64,000 bases of DNA from Alopecurus myosuroides (taxonomy: Eukaryota; Streptophyta; Magnoliopsida; Poales; Poaceae), in assembly GCA_028641055.1 (NCBI GenBank), contig CM054063.1, positions 179,000,756 through 179,064,755 of the forward strand, written 5' to 3'. Positions 37,090 through 47,635 of this stretch are shown here, piece by piece. Under the pieces are notes generated by a model. The model was not told the origin of the DNA. It ran no database searches and was given only the letters and a program-made list of their open reading frames with translations. A program made the position numbers and the translations under genes. Position 1 is the stretch's first letter; each line of letters begins with the position of its first letter.

Positions 37090-40053
37090 ATGGCAACCTC
37101 GCCATCATCCCCCACTCGCTCCGCCGCGCTCACCATCGACGATATCATCAACGACCTGGATCCGCAACTTGGATCCCCAAAGCACGCCGGTGACGAGCCG
37201 GAAAAGACCGTGGCCTCTGCGGCGGGCGGTGAGGATCTTTCCGCCGCCGCGAACGCTGCGGGCTCGAGCTCCGCACCTTCCCCGCCGTTTGCTCCCGAAA
37301 CGGCGGAGGAGAAGATCTTATCCCGTGACGATGAGCACTCCGCTACCGGATCCAACGAAGAAACAGAGTTTGTTGGCAACTGGAGTCCGAGTAATACTCC
37401 TCTCGTCCTTCCTCGGCGGATGTCAAGGGAGGGATTAATAGTTAAAGACAAATGGCGGAACTCGGAAGGTGAACCCGAGCCCAAGCCAAAAGACGGAGAA
37501 CGCGTCCTCCTTACCTCTCATATCGCGAGAGGTATGGGTTTCCCTCCTTCCGCCTTTTTCCTAGACGTCCTTAACTTTTATGGAGTCCAACCACATAACC
37601 TCTCTCCTAATTCCATCCTCTATTTAGCCAGTTTCCAAGCCCTTTTCGAAGGATATCTCGGGATAACCCCTAATCTAGATTTCTTGCAATATTGCTTTGA
37701 GGTAAAACATAACATCACAGATGGTATTTCGCCTATCTGTGGAACTATATCTTTCACCCTTCGGAAATTTAGAGAGGATTGGTACCCAAAGATAAAAATG
37801 CCGGAACCTGCCCAATCTTGGCTGGGTTATTTCTTTTACCATCAGGACATTCCATTCCCAGGCAAAGAAACCGGGGTTCCTCCATTTGTTAATTCTGCCG
37901 CCACTCCTCGTGAGAGTTGGACAGTTGCAGCAGTAGAAATATTGCCGGAAAACCTGATGAAGATAAAGCGGCGCATCGCCAAGCTTACTTCCTCTCAGCC
38001 TTCTTTGACTGGGAAGGATACCGTTTTATGCTGGTTCGGACGTCGTATCCAACCTCTCTCCTTTCGTTCCCGGCTCCTTTGCGAATACAAAGGACCAGAA
38101 GATAGCATGAGAGGAACAGATAAAGCTTATACCAAAAATGATTTTATAAAACGACTTCACCAACTGGTCGCCACCAGCGGTCAGATTGAAGAAAATCTGG
38201 CAATTTATCACGTGGAAAATCTGGCCCCTAAGGTATTTATACTTTCCTTACTTCCAGTTTTCTTCAGATTAGCTTCTTTTTCTGACCTTTGACATAACGT
38301 GAGTTCTTTCCTAGTTCAATGAACTTGAAGGAGCTGATCTTGCTTCCGACATCGAGCTTAGCGAATTACATGCTAGCTTTTATAATGATCGGAAACGTAA
38401 AAAACAGGCAACTTTCGGCAAGACGGTGACTGTTGATGGAATTCCCATCGCCACATCCAGGTATTTTACTGGAGCCTCCCTAATCGTCATTCTCTTTGGT
38501 TCTTCGAGATTTTTAACTCTCGGATATTCTTCTTTCAGTCTTGCCCCAACTCCTCTGAAGACAAAGAAGTAGAAGAAACATAAGACTACTATCAAAGAAG
38601 AGTCTTCTTCTGCGACCATGGGCCTGAGGGGGAGAACGGAAACACAGACGGGTGGAAATCTCCGGTCATCTGTTGGAAACGAACCCATCTCCAATTTGGA
38701 TAGTAACATCCGGATAAAGGAAGAACCGTTCAACGACCTTGGATATATTCGTCCGGAGGCTAAAAAATTCTTCGCTCCTGCCCCTCTAATTCGCCCTTGG
38801 CCACAAGGCGGATTAGTTGTTCGCAATGATATCATATTTTCCCCTCGCTAGGTCATACAAGATGGCCTTCATCACGTTGGATTCTTTTCTCGGAATATGC
38901 CAAAGAATTCAACGAGACCTTGGCCGACTTGCGAGAAATGAGCCAGGTGATACTTCTAGCCCCCAAGCATTAAGTTGAAAACCTGAATTCTTCTTAATGT
39001 TTCTTTGTATGCTTGTTCATACTTAAGCATTTGGCTTTCATTTCCGTGTTTCAGCATTCCGCAGATGCCATAAACTTGGAAGTTTTTAAGAATCTTAATC
39101 TCAAGAATAGAGAAGTTAAAACCCTTCAATCTATTATTGAGTTAAAAAGCAACGAGCTGGCGTCATCTCAGCTACAATTATCGGAAACAACATGTATTTA
39201 TTCTCTGCAGTTTTTATCCAGATAAAAATTTTCCCGAATTTTTATAAACTCGAAATGTTTTTCGTGCCCTCTAGCTGCTTTAGCTAAAGCCAAAGAATTA
39301 GCGGAGGACGCCATCAATGCATCTCGGCTCCGTGCAGAAAACTCGAGCCTTCGCAAGGAGCTTATGAAAGTTCAAGAAGACCTGGAAGCCAGTAATCTAG
39401 CCCTTGTGATTGCTCAATCTAAGGCTTCTTTGCAAGCGGCGGAAGATAAATCTATTATCCATGATTTGGAAAGTATGCTATTCCCGCGCATGAAAGAAGG
39501 CACCGAAATTGACAAGGTTCTTGGTAAGTTAGTTCCTTTTACCAATTTCTCCATGTCTTATTTTCCGTGTTTTGTCGCCTAACCTTTTTTGGTTGCTTTT
39601 GTCATCAAAACAGGGAAAATTCCAGGAATTTCTCGGATTGAGAAAATCCGAGCTTTTGGGGAGGTATGGAATGCAATCAGAAATGCAGGAATGCAATTGA
39701 TTAACAAATTCCTTCCCACAAGTACTATAGAATTCTCGGAAGTTTACAAACTTCCGGGTGCCATCATGGAGGTTGCGGGATCGAAGGAATCCATCCTACG
39801 CTCCGCCGCACGAGGTGGTGCGCGCATGGCCCTAGGCCTTATGCGTCTGCATTATCCTGATGCAAAATCTTGGCGCGTGGCATCTGGTGTCCCTCAAGGG
39901 TATACGGAAAATCAGCGAACCTCCATCTTTGATGAAGTCAAAGGTCACGCCACCAAGATTGCTTCCATGGTTAACATTTCTATCACTTATCCAGAAGAAG
40001 AGGTTCCCGCAGCCCCCGAGGATGAAAGCAGCGATGAAGACTCGGATGTTTGA
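37090..40053 (+). pseudogene. D antisense gene, six exons, gypsy-type 'transposase' family (PF04195-like), damaged in exon 3
   Basis: Exons read from GT-AG signals and phase: 37090-38232, 38315-38460, 38539-38946, 39055-39193, 39275-39523 and 39614-40053. Introns are 78-108 bp. Exon 1 encodes an acidic N terminus and the region typical of the grass 'putative gypsy type transposon' family (SHIARGMGFPPSAFF, FYGVQPHNLSPNS, WLGYFFYHQDIPF). Exons 4-5 encode a coiled coil, and exon 6 ends in an acidic tail. The gene model covers 842 codons if one lost base is counted. A TAG at 38570-38572 and a 1 bp loss near 38851 inactivate it. The function of this family is unknown. It is antisense to gag-pol and has its own TATA box. 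Confidence 0.8.
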
Positions 40054-40683
40054 AGGACTGCACTTGACCTGGATGGTGGATTTGTATAATAGGAGCACTA
40101 TATTTACAATGTAATTCATATTGTAACGCTTCTATTTCGTTTGTCAAAACAAGAACTCCGCCTTTTGCAGCTTTGAATTATGAAATTCCTTGCAAGATTG
40201 TCGGGTTTAATTATTCCTTTATCTTCTAAGTTCTCTGGCATATGTGTTTTAACTGTCTTTAGCGTTTTGAAAAAATGGCTCGGTAGTATTATGAAGCATC
40301 ATGCTGAGTAACTGGATATAACCAATCAGTTCAAACTCAGAAACATGGATCATACTAAAGACAATTTTTTACAAACTAGCTTTAGTGACCCAACACACAT
40401 TCGATCAGATAATGCTTAGAGAATTTTAAGGAACTTTTTTGAAACTTGGGCACGCAGGCACAATCCGAGTTTCCTTTAGCCATTAGCAGGCTGAAATCAT
40501 TCAGTTTTTTAACGCCGAGCACGCAGGCACAATTCGGGTTAACATTGGGTATTTTGTAAGATCATTGGGAAATAGATAAGGTGGAATCATGCTTTGTACT
40601 ATAGTGAACTTGTAAAAACATGGATATCAGAATTCCGACGAATTTATTTCATGATCTCAAAAGATGTTTACATAGATATTGAA
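40054..40683. other. D spacer between antisense gene and pol 3' end
   Basis: This is the convergent 3' region of two oppositely transcribed units, with no coding sequence. It holds a 22 bp near-repeat (40450-40471 and 40519-40540, two mismatches) with core cacgcaggcac. Confidence 0.7.
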
Positions 40684-43600
40684 CTAAGTATAGAAGGGAC
40701 GTAACTGCTGGATGCTCCAAGGCCTCTTTGTCTCTCCTAGCTCATCATCTATCTTTCTCTTTCTTTTGCGATTAGGCTTCTCGGGATTATCTTCCCTATC
40801 TCGACTATCGACAAGATAGTACGATCCATTCTTCATGGCTTTACTTATGACAAATGGTCCTTCCCATACTGGGGCTAATTTATGCTTCCTTTGCTGCACC
40901 AGCCTCAGCACTAGGTCACCTTCTTTAAAAGAACGATGCCTGATTTTCCGACTATGGTAACATCGCAAACCTTGCTGGTAAATGGCGGATATTTGAAGCA
41001 CAAGCTCTCGTTCCTCTTCTAGGAGATCAACCGCATCATGTCGTGCTTCTTCGGCATCTGATTCGTCGAAATCTTGCACTCTTGGACTGTCATGGATCAT
41101 GTCTGTTGGGAGAATAGCTTCCGCGCCGTAAACTAGGAAGAACAGGGTTTGCCCAGTCGACCTATTTGGCGTCGTTCGAATACTCCAAATCACGGAAGGT
41201 AGCTCTTCTACCCATGCTCCGGCCGCTCTGTGAAGAGGATTTTCGAGTCTTGGGCGTATTCCTTGCAGGATTGAGCTATTCATTCGCTCAACCTGTCCAT
41301 TGGATTGCGGGTGTGCCACAGATGCTAGATCTAGGCGAATTCCCGTTTGTCGGCAATATCTTGCCAACTCTCCGATGGAGAAATTTGTCCCGTTGTCGGT
41401 TATTATGCTGTGTGGAACACCGTATCTCATCACCAAGTCGACGATGAAATTTCTAGCAGTTGCACCATCCAGCTTTTTGATGGGTTTGGCCTCCACCCAT
41501 TTGGTGTACTTATCCACTGCTACTAGCAAATGAGTAAGTCCGCCTCTTGCAGTTTTGAACGGTCCCATCATATCTAGCCCCCAGACCGCAAACGGCCACG
41601 TAATGGGGATAGTTTTAAGCGCTTGGGCCGGCAAATTAGTCTGTTTGGCGTAGTATTGACACCCTGCACATGTATTAACTATGTGCTCAGCATCTGTATT
41701 GGCTGTTAGCCAGAAAAACCCCGCTCGGAATGCTTTCTTAACTATGCTTTTTGATTGAGCATGATGTCCGCAATCTCCGGCATGGATTTCTTCCAGTATT
41801 TCTCTTCCTTCTTCTGGTGAGATACACCGCAGAAAGATTCCGGAAGTAATGCGTTTATACAGGCAGTTATCAATTACCGTGTATCCTTTGCATCGACGCT
41901 GTATTTGTCTTTTCAAGACTTCATCTGCTTCTTCCGGGTACTTCTGATTAACTAAGAAGTTTAAATATGGAATCGTCCAATCTGGTTTAACGAGCATAAC
42001 TTCAATGGATTCGGAAGCCAGAGGATAATCAACATCTCCACCTTTTATGGATGGCTCATGCAAGTGCTGAACAAATACCCCTGGTGGTAGAGTTTTTACC
42101 CTTTCTGATCCCATGCGGGCTAATGCATCCGCGTTCCGGTTTTCCTCCCTTTTGATGTGGAGTACCTCGAACCCAAAGAAACAAATGGCGAATTCGCCCA
42201 CCGTTCTTCTGTATTCGGCCATTATAGGGCTTTTTGCGTCCCAAGTTTGGTTAAGCTGATGCTGTACCAAATCCGAGTCTCCATAGCACAAGATGCGCTT
42301 TACTCCTATTTCCTTTGCAATATGCAAGCCATGAAGCAGAGCTTCGTATTCTGCCACGTTATTACTGGCGTTGAAGTGTATTTGCAATACGTATTCCATT
42401 GTATCGCCTTTTGGGGATTTTAAGACTACACCAGCTCCAGCGCCCTCCTTCATCTTGGATCCGTCAAAGTGCATGATCCAATACTCGGACTCCGGCATTG
42501 GTGTTTTCTCCATTGTTTCCGTCCAGTCGGCGACAAAGTCTGCCAAAACCTGGGATTTTATTGCCGTCCTTGGCTGGTACTTAATGTCGAAGGCTGCTAG
42601 CTCGATACCCCATTTGGCTACCCGGCCAGTTGCCTCCGCATTGTTCATTATATCCCCTAGTGGTGCTTTACATACCACTGTTATTGAATGCCCTTGGTAG
42701 TAATGGCGCAGTTTTCTAGATGCGAAAAACACACCATATGCCAGTTTCTGATAATGCGGGTACCTTTGTTTGGATTCGGAGAAAACTTCGCTTATGTAAT
42801 ATACCGGATGCTGATCTGGTATGCTTTGTTCATCCTTCTTACGTTTCACAACAATTACGGCACTAATAACCCGGTTTGTAGCCGTAAGGTACAGTAACAT
42901 GGGTTCTTCGTCTCTTGGGGATGCCAAAATCGGAGCATTCATCAAAGTTTCCTTTAGTTGGGTTAACGCTGCATCGGCCTCTTCTGTCCATTCAAATTTG
43001 TCGGATTTCTTCAGCAACTTGTAGAGTGGTAGGGCTTTATCCCCCAGCCTACTAATAAATCTGCTGACGGCAGAGGCGGAACCCGTCAATCTTTGGACAT
43101 CTTTTACGCACGTAGGCTTCGAGATGTTCAAGATGGCTTTTATCTTTTCCGGGTTAACTTCTATTCCTCTGTGAGAAATGATAAAACCCAGAAGTTTTCC
43201 TGAGGGAACCCCGAATACACACTTAGATGGATTTAACTTCATCTTGTAAGTGCGCAAGTTTTCGAAAGTTTCTCGCAGATCCTCAAGGAGTGTATCTTTT
43301 TCCTTGTATATGACAGCAATATCGTCCACGTAAACATGGACGTTTTTGCCAATCTGACTATGCAAACAACGTTGCATGCAACGCTGGTAGGTTGCACATG
43401 CGTTCTTCAGGCCAAATGGCATGGTTACGTAATAATACGTCCCGTACGGGGTTATGAAAGAAGTCTTAATTTGATCTTCCTTTTTCATGCGTATTTGGTG
43501 GTACCCGGAGTATGCATCCAAAAAGCACAAAAGCTCACAGCCTGCAGTGGCATCTATTATTAGATCGATTCGCGGTAACGCAAACCTATCTTTTGGACAC

Positions 43601-43917
43601 AATTTGTTCAAGCCTGTGTAATCTATACACATTCTAAGAGCAGTAGTGTCTTTCTTCGGTACTAATACCGGATTTGCGGACCATTCAGTGTGGATTACTT
43701 CCTGGATGAAATCTGCTGCTAAAAGCCGGATAATTTCCTTGCCAATAGCCTTTCGTCTTCTTCCGTCGAATCGACGGAGACCTTGTTTGACGGGTTTTGA
43801 TCCTGGAATTACCTTGAGTTGGTGCTCAGCAAGTTCCCTGGGTACGCCTGGCATGTCAGCTGGACACCAGGCAAAAATATCCCAGTTCTCACGGAGGAAC
43901 TTGATGAGCTCGCCTTC
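40684..43917 (-). CDS. D reverse transcriptase, RNase H, second RNase H and integrase
   Basis: The frame is open from just after an in-frame TAG (43918-43920); the first methionine is at 43854 (1056 residues). RT has YVDD at 175-178. A decayed first RNase H lies at about 310-440 and a second, archaeal-like RNase H at about 459-580, with acidic residues D463, E504, D526 and D576, the Tat hallmark. Integrase has a zinc site H691/H697, C729 and C732, and the triad D761, D820 and E856 (35-residue spacing). A C-terminal GPF-like module and a basic tail follow. No lesion is visible within this stretch. It makes the DNA copy and inserts it. Confidence 0.95.
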   Translation of the reverse strand, partial: EGELIKFLRENWDIFAWCPADMPGVPRELAEHQLKVIPGSKPVKQGLRRFDGRRRKAIGKEIIRLLAADFIQEVIHTEWSANPVLVPKKDTTALRMCIDYTGLNKLCPKDRFALPRIDLIIDATAGCELLCFLDAYSGYHQIRMKKEDQIKTSFITPYGTYYYVTMPFGLKNACATYQRCMQRCLHSQIGKNVHVYVDDIAVIYKEKDTLLEDLRETFENLRTYKMKLNPSKCVFGVPSGKLLGFIISHRGIEVNPEKIKAILNISKPTCVKDVQRLTGSASAVSRFISRLGDKALPLYKLLKKSDKFEWTEEADAALTQLKETLMNAPILASPRDEEPMLLYLTATNRVISAVIVVKRKKDEQSIPDQHPVYYISEVFSESKQRYPHYQKLAYGVFFASRKLRHYYQGHSITVVCKAPLGDIMNNAEATGRVAKWGIELAAFDIKYQPRTAIKSQVLADFVADWTETMEKTPMPESEYWIMHFDGSKMKEGAGAGVVLKSPKGDTMEYVLQIHFNASNNVAEYEALLHGLHIAKEIGVKRILCYGDSDLVQHQLNQTWDAKSPIMAEYRRTVGEFAICFFGFEVLHIKREENRNADALARMGSERVKTLPPGVFVQHLHEPSIKGGDVDYPLASESIEVMLVKPDWTIPYLNFLVNQKYPEEADEVLKRQIQRRCKGYTVIDNCLYKRITSGIFLRCISPEEGREILEEIHAGDCGHHAQSKSIVKKAFRAGFFWLTANTDAEHIVNTCAGCQYYAKQTNLPAQALKTIPITWPFAVWGLDMMGPFKTARGGLTHLLVAVDKYTKWVEAKPIKKLDGATARNFIVDLVMRYGVPHSIITDNGTNFSIGELARYCRQTGIRLDLASVAHPQSNGQVERMNSSILQGIRPRLENPLHRAAGAWVEELPSVIWSIRTTPNRSTGQTLFFLVYGAEAILPTDMIHDSPRVQDFDESDAEEARHDAVDLLEEERELVLQISAIYQQGLRCYHSRKIRHRSFKEGDLVLRLVQQRKHKLAPVWEGPFVISKAMKNGSYYLVDSRDREDNPEKPNRKRKRKIDDELGETKRPWSIQQLRPFYT

Positions 43918-44790
43918 CTATTTGTCGGTCATCCCAGTCCCTACAACGACGAATTTTGTCGGATCTTTGGGATCTAGGATTACCTGTCTTGTATTCTCGG
44001 ACGCCTTGAAGCTGTCTGTTGGCTTCCGGGTTTCTTTTCCTGCCGGCATTTCTGTCGGTGATACCTCCTTGGCCAATTCCTTCAGTTCTTCCTTTGCTAT
44101 GACTCTCTGAGCGCAAAGGGCGTTTTCTTTCTCCAACTCATTTGCTAGCTTAAAATCACCAGCTATGGTGATTACTCCTCCTTTGGGTCCTGGCATCTTC
44201 AGCTTGTTATAAATATAACAGGATCTTGCCATGAATTTGGCGAAAGCTGGACGTCCGAGTATTGCGTGATACACGCTTTCGAACGGCACTACTTCGAAGG
44301 ATACTTTTTCCTGCCGGAAGTGATCTTTATCTCCGAAGGTGACATCTAGGGAAATTTCTCCTAGGGATCGTGCTTGTCTGCCAGGAACAATGTCGTGGAA
44401 GCGTATGTTGCTGTAATTGAGCTGGGACTCGGAAATCTTCAGATGCTTCAGTGTATCCAAGTACATTATGTTAATGCTGGATCCTCCATCCATCAGCACT
44501 CTTCTTAGCCTAGTGTTCTGGACAATAGGGCTTACGACAAGAGCTTGTGTGCCGGGTTCAGGGATATTCCCGGGATGATCAGACTGATCCCAGGTAATTG
44601 GTGTGTTGGAGTACTTCAAGAATTTCGGGGTTGCCGGAACAACCGCGTTTATTTCTCGAAGTGTTCTTTTGGCCACCTTTGCTGACGGAGTTGCCAGGAA
44701 TGTTAGCATTGCTTCTCCATCAACTCTCGGAAATTTGGGTTCGCCCTTTCGCTGCTGTTCCTGGATTTTTTTCATCAGTGTCCGAGTCAC
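43918..44790 (-). CDS. D protease region of gag-pol
   Basis: This 290-codon frame includes the retropepsin core VLMDGGSSINIMY (DGGSS replaces DTGA, as usual in Tat elements) and an AILGRPAF flap-side motif. It ends at TAG 43918-43920, which is in frame with RT and so is a mutation. Upstream it is out of register with gag: a run of seven A on the minus strand (44766-44772) is where one extra base would account for the shift. It would cleave the polyprotein. Confidence 0.85.
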   Translation of the reverse strand: MTRTLMKKIQEQQRKGEPKFPRVDGEAMLTFLATPSAKVAKRTLREINAVVPATPKFLKYSNTPITWDQSDHPGNIPEPGTQALVVSPIVQNTRLRRVLMDGGSSINIMYLDTLKHLKISESQLNYSNIRFHDIVPGRQARSLGEISLDVTFGDKDHFRQEKVSFEVVPFESVYHAILGRPAFAKFMARSCYIYNKLKMPGPKGGVITIAGDFKLANELEKENALCAQRVIAKEELKELAKEVSPTEMPAGKETRKPTDSFKASENTRQVILDPKDPTKFVVVGTGMTDK

Positions 44791-45340
44791 TGTCTTCTTT
44801 TTCAGCTTCTGGCTTTTGTTTGGTGGGTTTCCTTTTGGAACCCTTCCCCTTATTTCCGGATCCTACACTGCCTTTCATGTGCTTATTCAGCCGGCATTGT
44901 GCGTTTGTATGGGTGGGTTTCCCAAATTGTGAATGGTGGACACAAGGTTCCGACTTAATCCTCTCCCACTCCTCTGGAGTGTAATTGATTGGATCTGGGC
45001 TGCGTCCTTTCTACTTATTCCCTTTTTCACTTCCAAAGGCTATGTTGACCTCTTTGGGTTTTGTCGTTGTTTCTGGAGTTCCTTTTTTGTCAGAACGAGG
45101 GGTTTTCTTAGCAAGTATCAGTGATTCGATATTACCCCCTCTTGCTCTGATGTCGTCTTCGGCTGCAGCATGTTCGTTGGCGGTTGTAAGCATAGATCCG
45201 AGATCTTTGTGCTGTTTGGAACCAACCATGAACGGTACAAGTCCGGGTTTTAGGCCATTGACGAAAGCATGCATTGCTTGTACGTCAGTTACTCCAGAAC
45301 AACTATTCTTCATTGCTGTCCATCTGGAGATGAAATCCAT
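44773..45340 (-). pseudogene. D gag C-terminal part with nucleocapsid-like motif
   Basis: It continues the gag frame after a TAA (45341-45343) and has another in-frame TAG at 45011-45013. Before that stop is the end of the capsid domain (VNGLKPGLVPF). After it, a C-x2-H...H-x4-C arrangement (CVHH ... HTNAQC) resembles the Tat zinc finger, followed by a K/E/D-rich linker that runs into the seven-A slip site. Confidence 0.75.
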
Positions 45341-46519
45341 TTATGGTTCATCCTCGAATTGGGTGCAACGGTTCAGCTGGTTGATGTTGTTCGGGCGTTT
45401 GTATGTTCCCTGGAAATGCTGAGTAAATACTCGAGCCATATCATCCCAGCTATCGACAGTTCTTGATGGTAATCCATTGATCCAATCTCTGGCTCCATCC
45501 AGTAACATTAGGGGAAGAAACTTGACAGCTTCCAGGTCTGTCCCATTGTTGATCTGGACGGCTGTATAGTAGTCTGAGAGCCAGGTGTCCGGGTTTGTGC
45601 TGCCGGTGTATTTTTGGTAGGTTGGACCAACTTTGGCGAAGACAGAATGCAGGGTTATCCTTCGGATCCTGTCAGTGAAACACTTAGGACCAAAGTATAG
45701 ATCATCCTTTTCCGCTCTATCAATGTGTGCGGAATATCTTCCGGCTGAATGGACAGAAGGGGATCTACTCCTTTCTTTTCCATTGTTGCGCGGACGCGCT
45801 TTTCCGGGATTGTACCTATCTCTTCCATGATCACGTCCTTTTGGATTAGGCGGAGTCCTGCTCCTGTGCCTTTCTTTATCCTTACGGGGTGTCCGGGATC
45901 TCTCACGTCTATGAGGTGTATCGTATCTTCCGGCTTTCTCAGCTGGGTTTCTCGGAGGTGGCATTATTTTGCCGTCATTCCGGTATTTTTCTTCCCGATC
46001 GTGGGGTTTAAGTCCACCTTTCGGGGGATGGGATCCGGTTCGGGACGCTTCATCCCTATTGTCGGGGTTTTTCTTGTCTTTTCTCGGATCCTCTTTTTTA
46101 TCCTTTGAATTGTCTGAATCTCCAGGTTCCTCTGGTCCAGGTGCTCCAGCGGCGCAAGTAGCTGTTTTGCATAGGGCGGAGTTATCCTGCAGTCTTCCTG
46201 ATCGCTCTTGGGCCCGCTGTTGTTGTTGCAATGCTTTTCCTAGGAAAGCATACACCCCTTGAAGTTTTTCACCGTTGGAGTACAGATCATTGTTAAGGAT
46301 GGCGAATGCTGCTTCCGCGTTTTCTGCTGCGGTTTTATAAATTGGTTCGCCTCTGGCATCTTTGCCGTTTACCTGCTTTTGCCAAGATGGGTTGTGAAAC
46401 CTTTCTTTTGGTGGCAGTACTTCCGGTCTTACGATTCCGGGTAACCTTGTAGGTTTAATGCCAGATCTATTCTTTCTCTCGTACTCCTCTATTTCTTCCT
46501 TCATGAGCTTAATGTCATC
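45341..46519 (-). pseudogene. D gag core (RS-rich linker and capsid domain)
   Basis: It is in frame between TAG 46520-46522 and TAA 45341-45343. From the methionine at 46504, residues about 130-265 are rich in Arg/Ser/Asp/Lys. The last 110 or so match retrotransposon gag: PDTWLSDYYTAVQ, MLLDGARDWINGLP and WDDMARVFTQHFQGTY. Its role is capsid assembly and RNA packaging. It is split from the rest of gag only by the two stops. Confidence 0.85.
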
Positions 46520-47635
46520 CTAGGTTTTTTGGAGGTGTTGCCGAGATCTGAGTAGATGTTGCTGTTGCCTTTGGAAAGCTTGCCTCCTGGCTTCCAGCAT
46601 CTCAGGGGGGTCATTTGCTCCCACTGGCGTTTGCAACAGCTCTTGCTCTTCCTGTTCCGTCATTGGCGGAACAAGGTTTTCTTTGATTTTCTTCTCCGCA
46701 GTCTTTGTTCCGCTAGCATCTCCTACTTCCAGGTTTTCATCAGCTTGATCAGCTGATTTTTTCTTCCGGATTTTGTATTGGAGTTTCTTAGCAGCACGAT
46801 GCTTTTTCTTGGAAGAGGGAGGCTTTTTGACAGGCTCATCCTCTGTCAATTCCTTGACATTGGGAAATACCGGAGAAGTTTCTCCGTCTTCTCTCTCTTC
46901 CTCTGGCGGAGGGGTTCTAGGGCTTTCCTGGCTGTCGGCGTCCGTGGTATCAGCTGGTTTCGCCATTAGCACTTCATGGAATCCCTCTTGAAAAGATTTA
47001 ACTTTCCTTTCGAAGGCGTCCGCGTCTTCGTCTTCGGAATCAAAATCCTCTGATCCGGTTTCCGACTCTAATCTTGCCTCAATGGCGGCTAGTACGGATT
47101 CTGCTTGCGAGTTCATCGTCTCGTTGACGGATGTCGGATCTTCCGCCCGTATGACGGGTGTCGGGTCTTCCGTTGCTGTGACGGGTGTGTTTTTGTCTGC
47201 CTCTTGCACGAGATTTACGTCATCCGTGTTTTCGGCGACTTCGGACTGCACCATGCCGATAAAGTGTGTGTCACTTTTTTGTCGGCGATCTGAGCAGAAT
47301 CCGGTATCATAGTCATCCTCGACTGGGTATAGGGCGGGTGGGATAAATTTGCTTCCACCGCAAAACCCCATTGCTTCTGCAGTTAGTCCGATAAAGATGT
47401 TAGCAGATCCTATCGGTAACACGCAGGCACTTACCAGGTGGTTTTGCGCCGGTATGTAGGATCCGTTGTTGAGGAAGCGTCCGACATCATCGTTGAATTC
47501 CAAGCTTCCGAGAGTGATTGATCTTCCGATTCTGCCAAGTAGCCCAGATCGGAACTTCACGCCTGACGTCGTTTGCCCCACGGTGGGCGCCAACTGTCGA
47601 GACATCGTAGTAGTTTTCATAGACGGGGGTGCCAT
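46520..47635 (-). pseudogene. D gag N-terminal extension, starting inside the 5' LTR
   Basis: The likely start (MAPPSMKTTTMSR) is 41 nt inside the 5' LTR. The frame crosses the LTR end and the primer-binding site without a stop; an in-frame ATG further up is at 47749. The product is an acidic, low-complexity region with Lys-rich stretches and a Gln-rich end, with no domain I recognise. It stops at TAG 46520-46522, which is in frame with the capsid part. Confidence 0.7.
47576..47592 (-). other. D primer-binding site
   Basis: The minus strand TGGCGCCCACCGTGGGG lies two bases inside the 5' LTR. It begins TGG like all CCA-ended primers. I cannot assign the tRNA with certainty. Confidence 0.7.

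Noticed and set aside
36884..37438. Arg/Pro-rich plus-strand frame overlapping the antisense gene start
   Set aside because: Frame shadow of the GC-rich first exon; the 37090 frame is the one supported by splicing phase and protein similarity.
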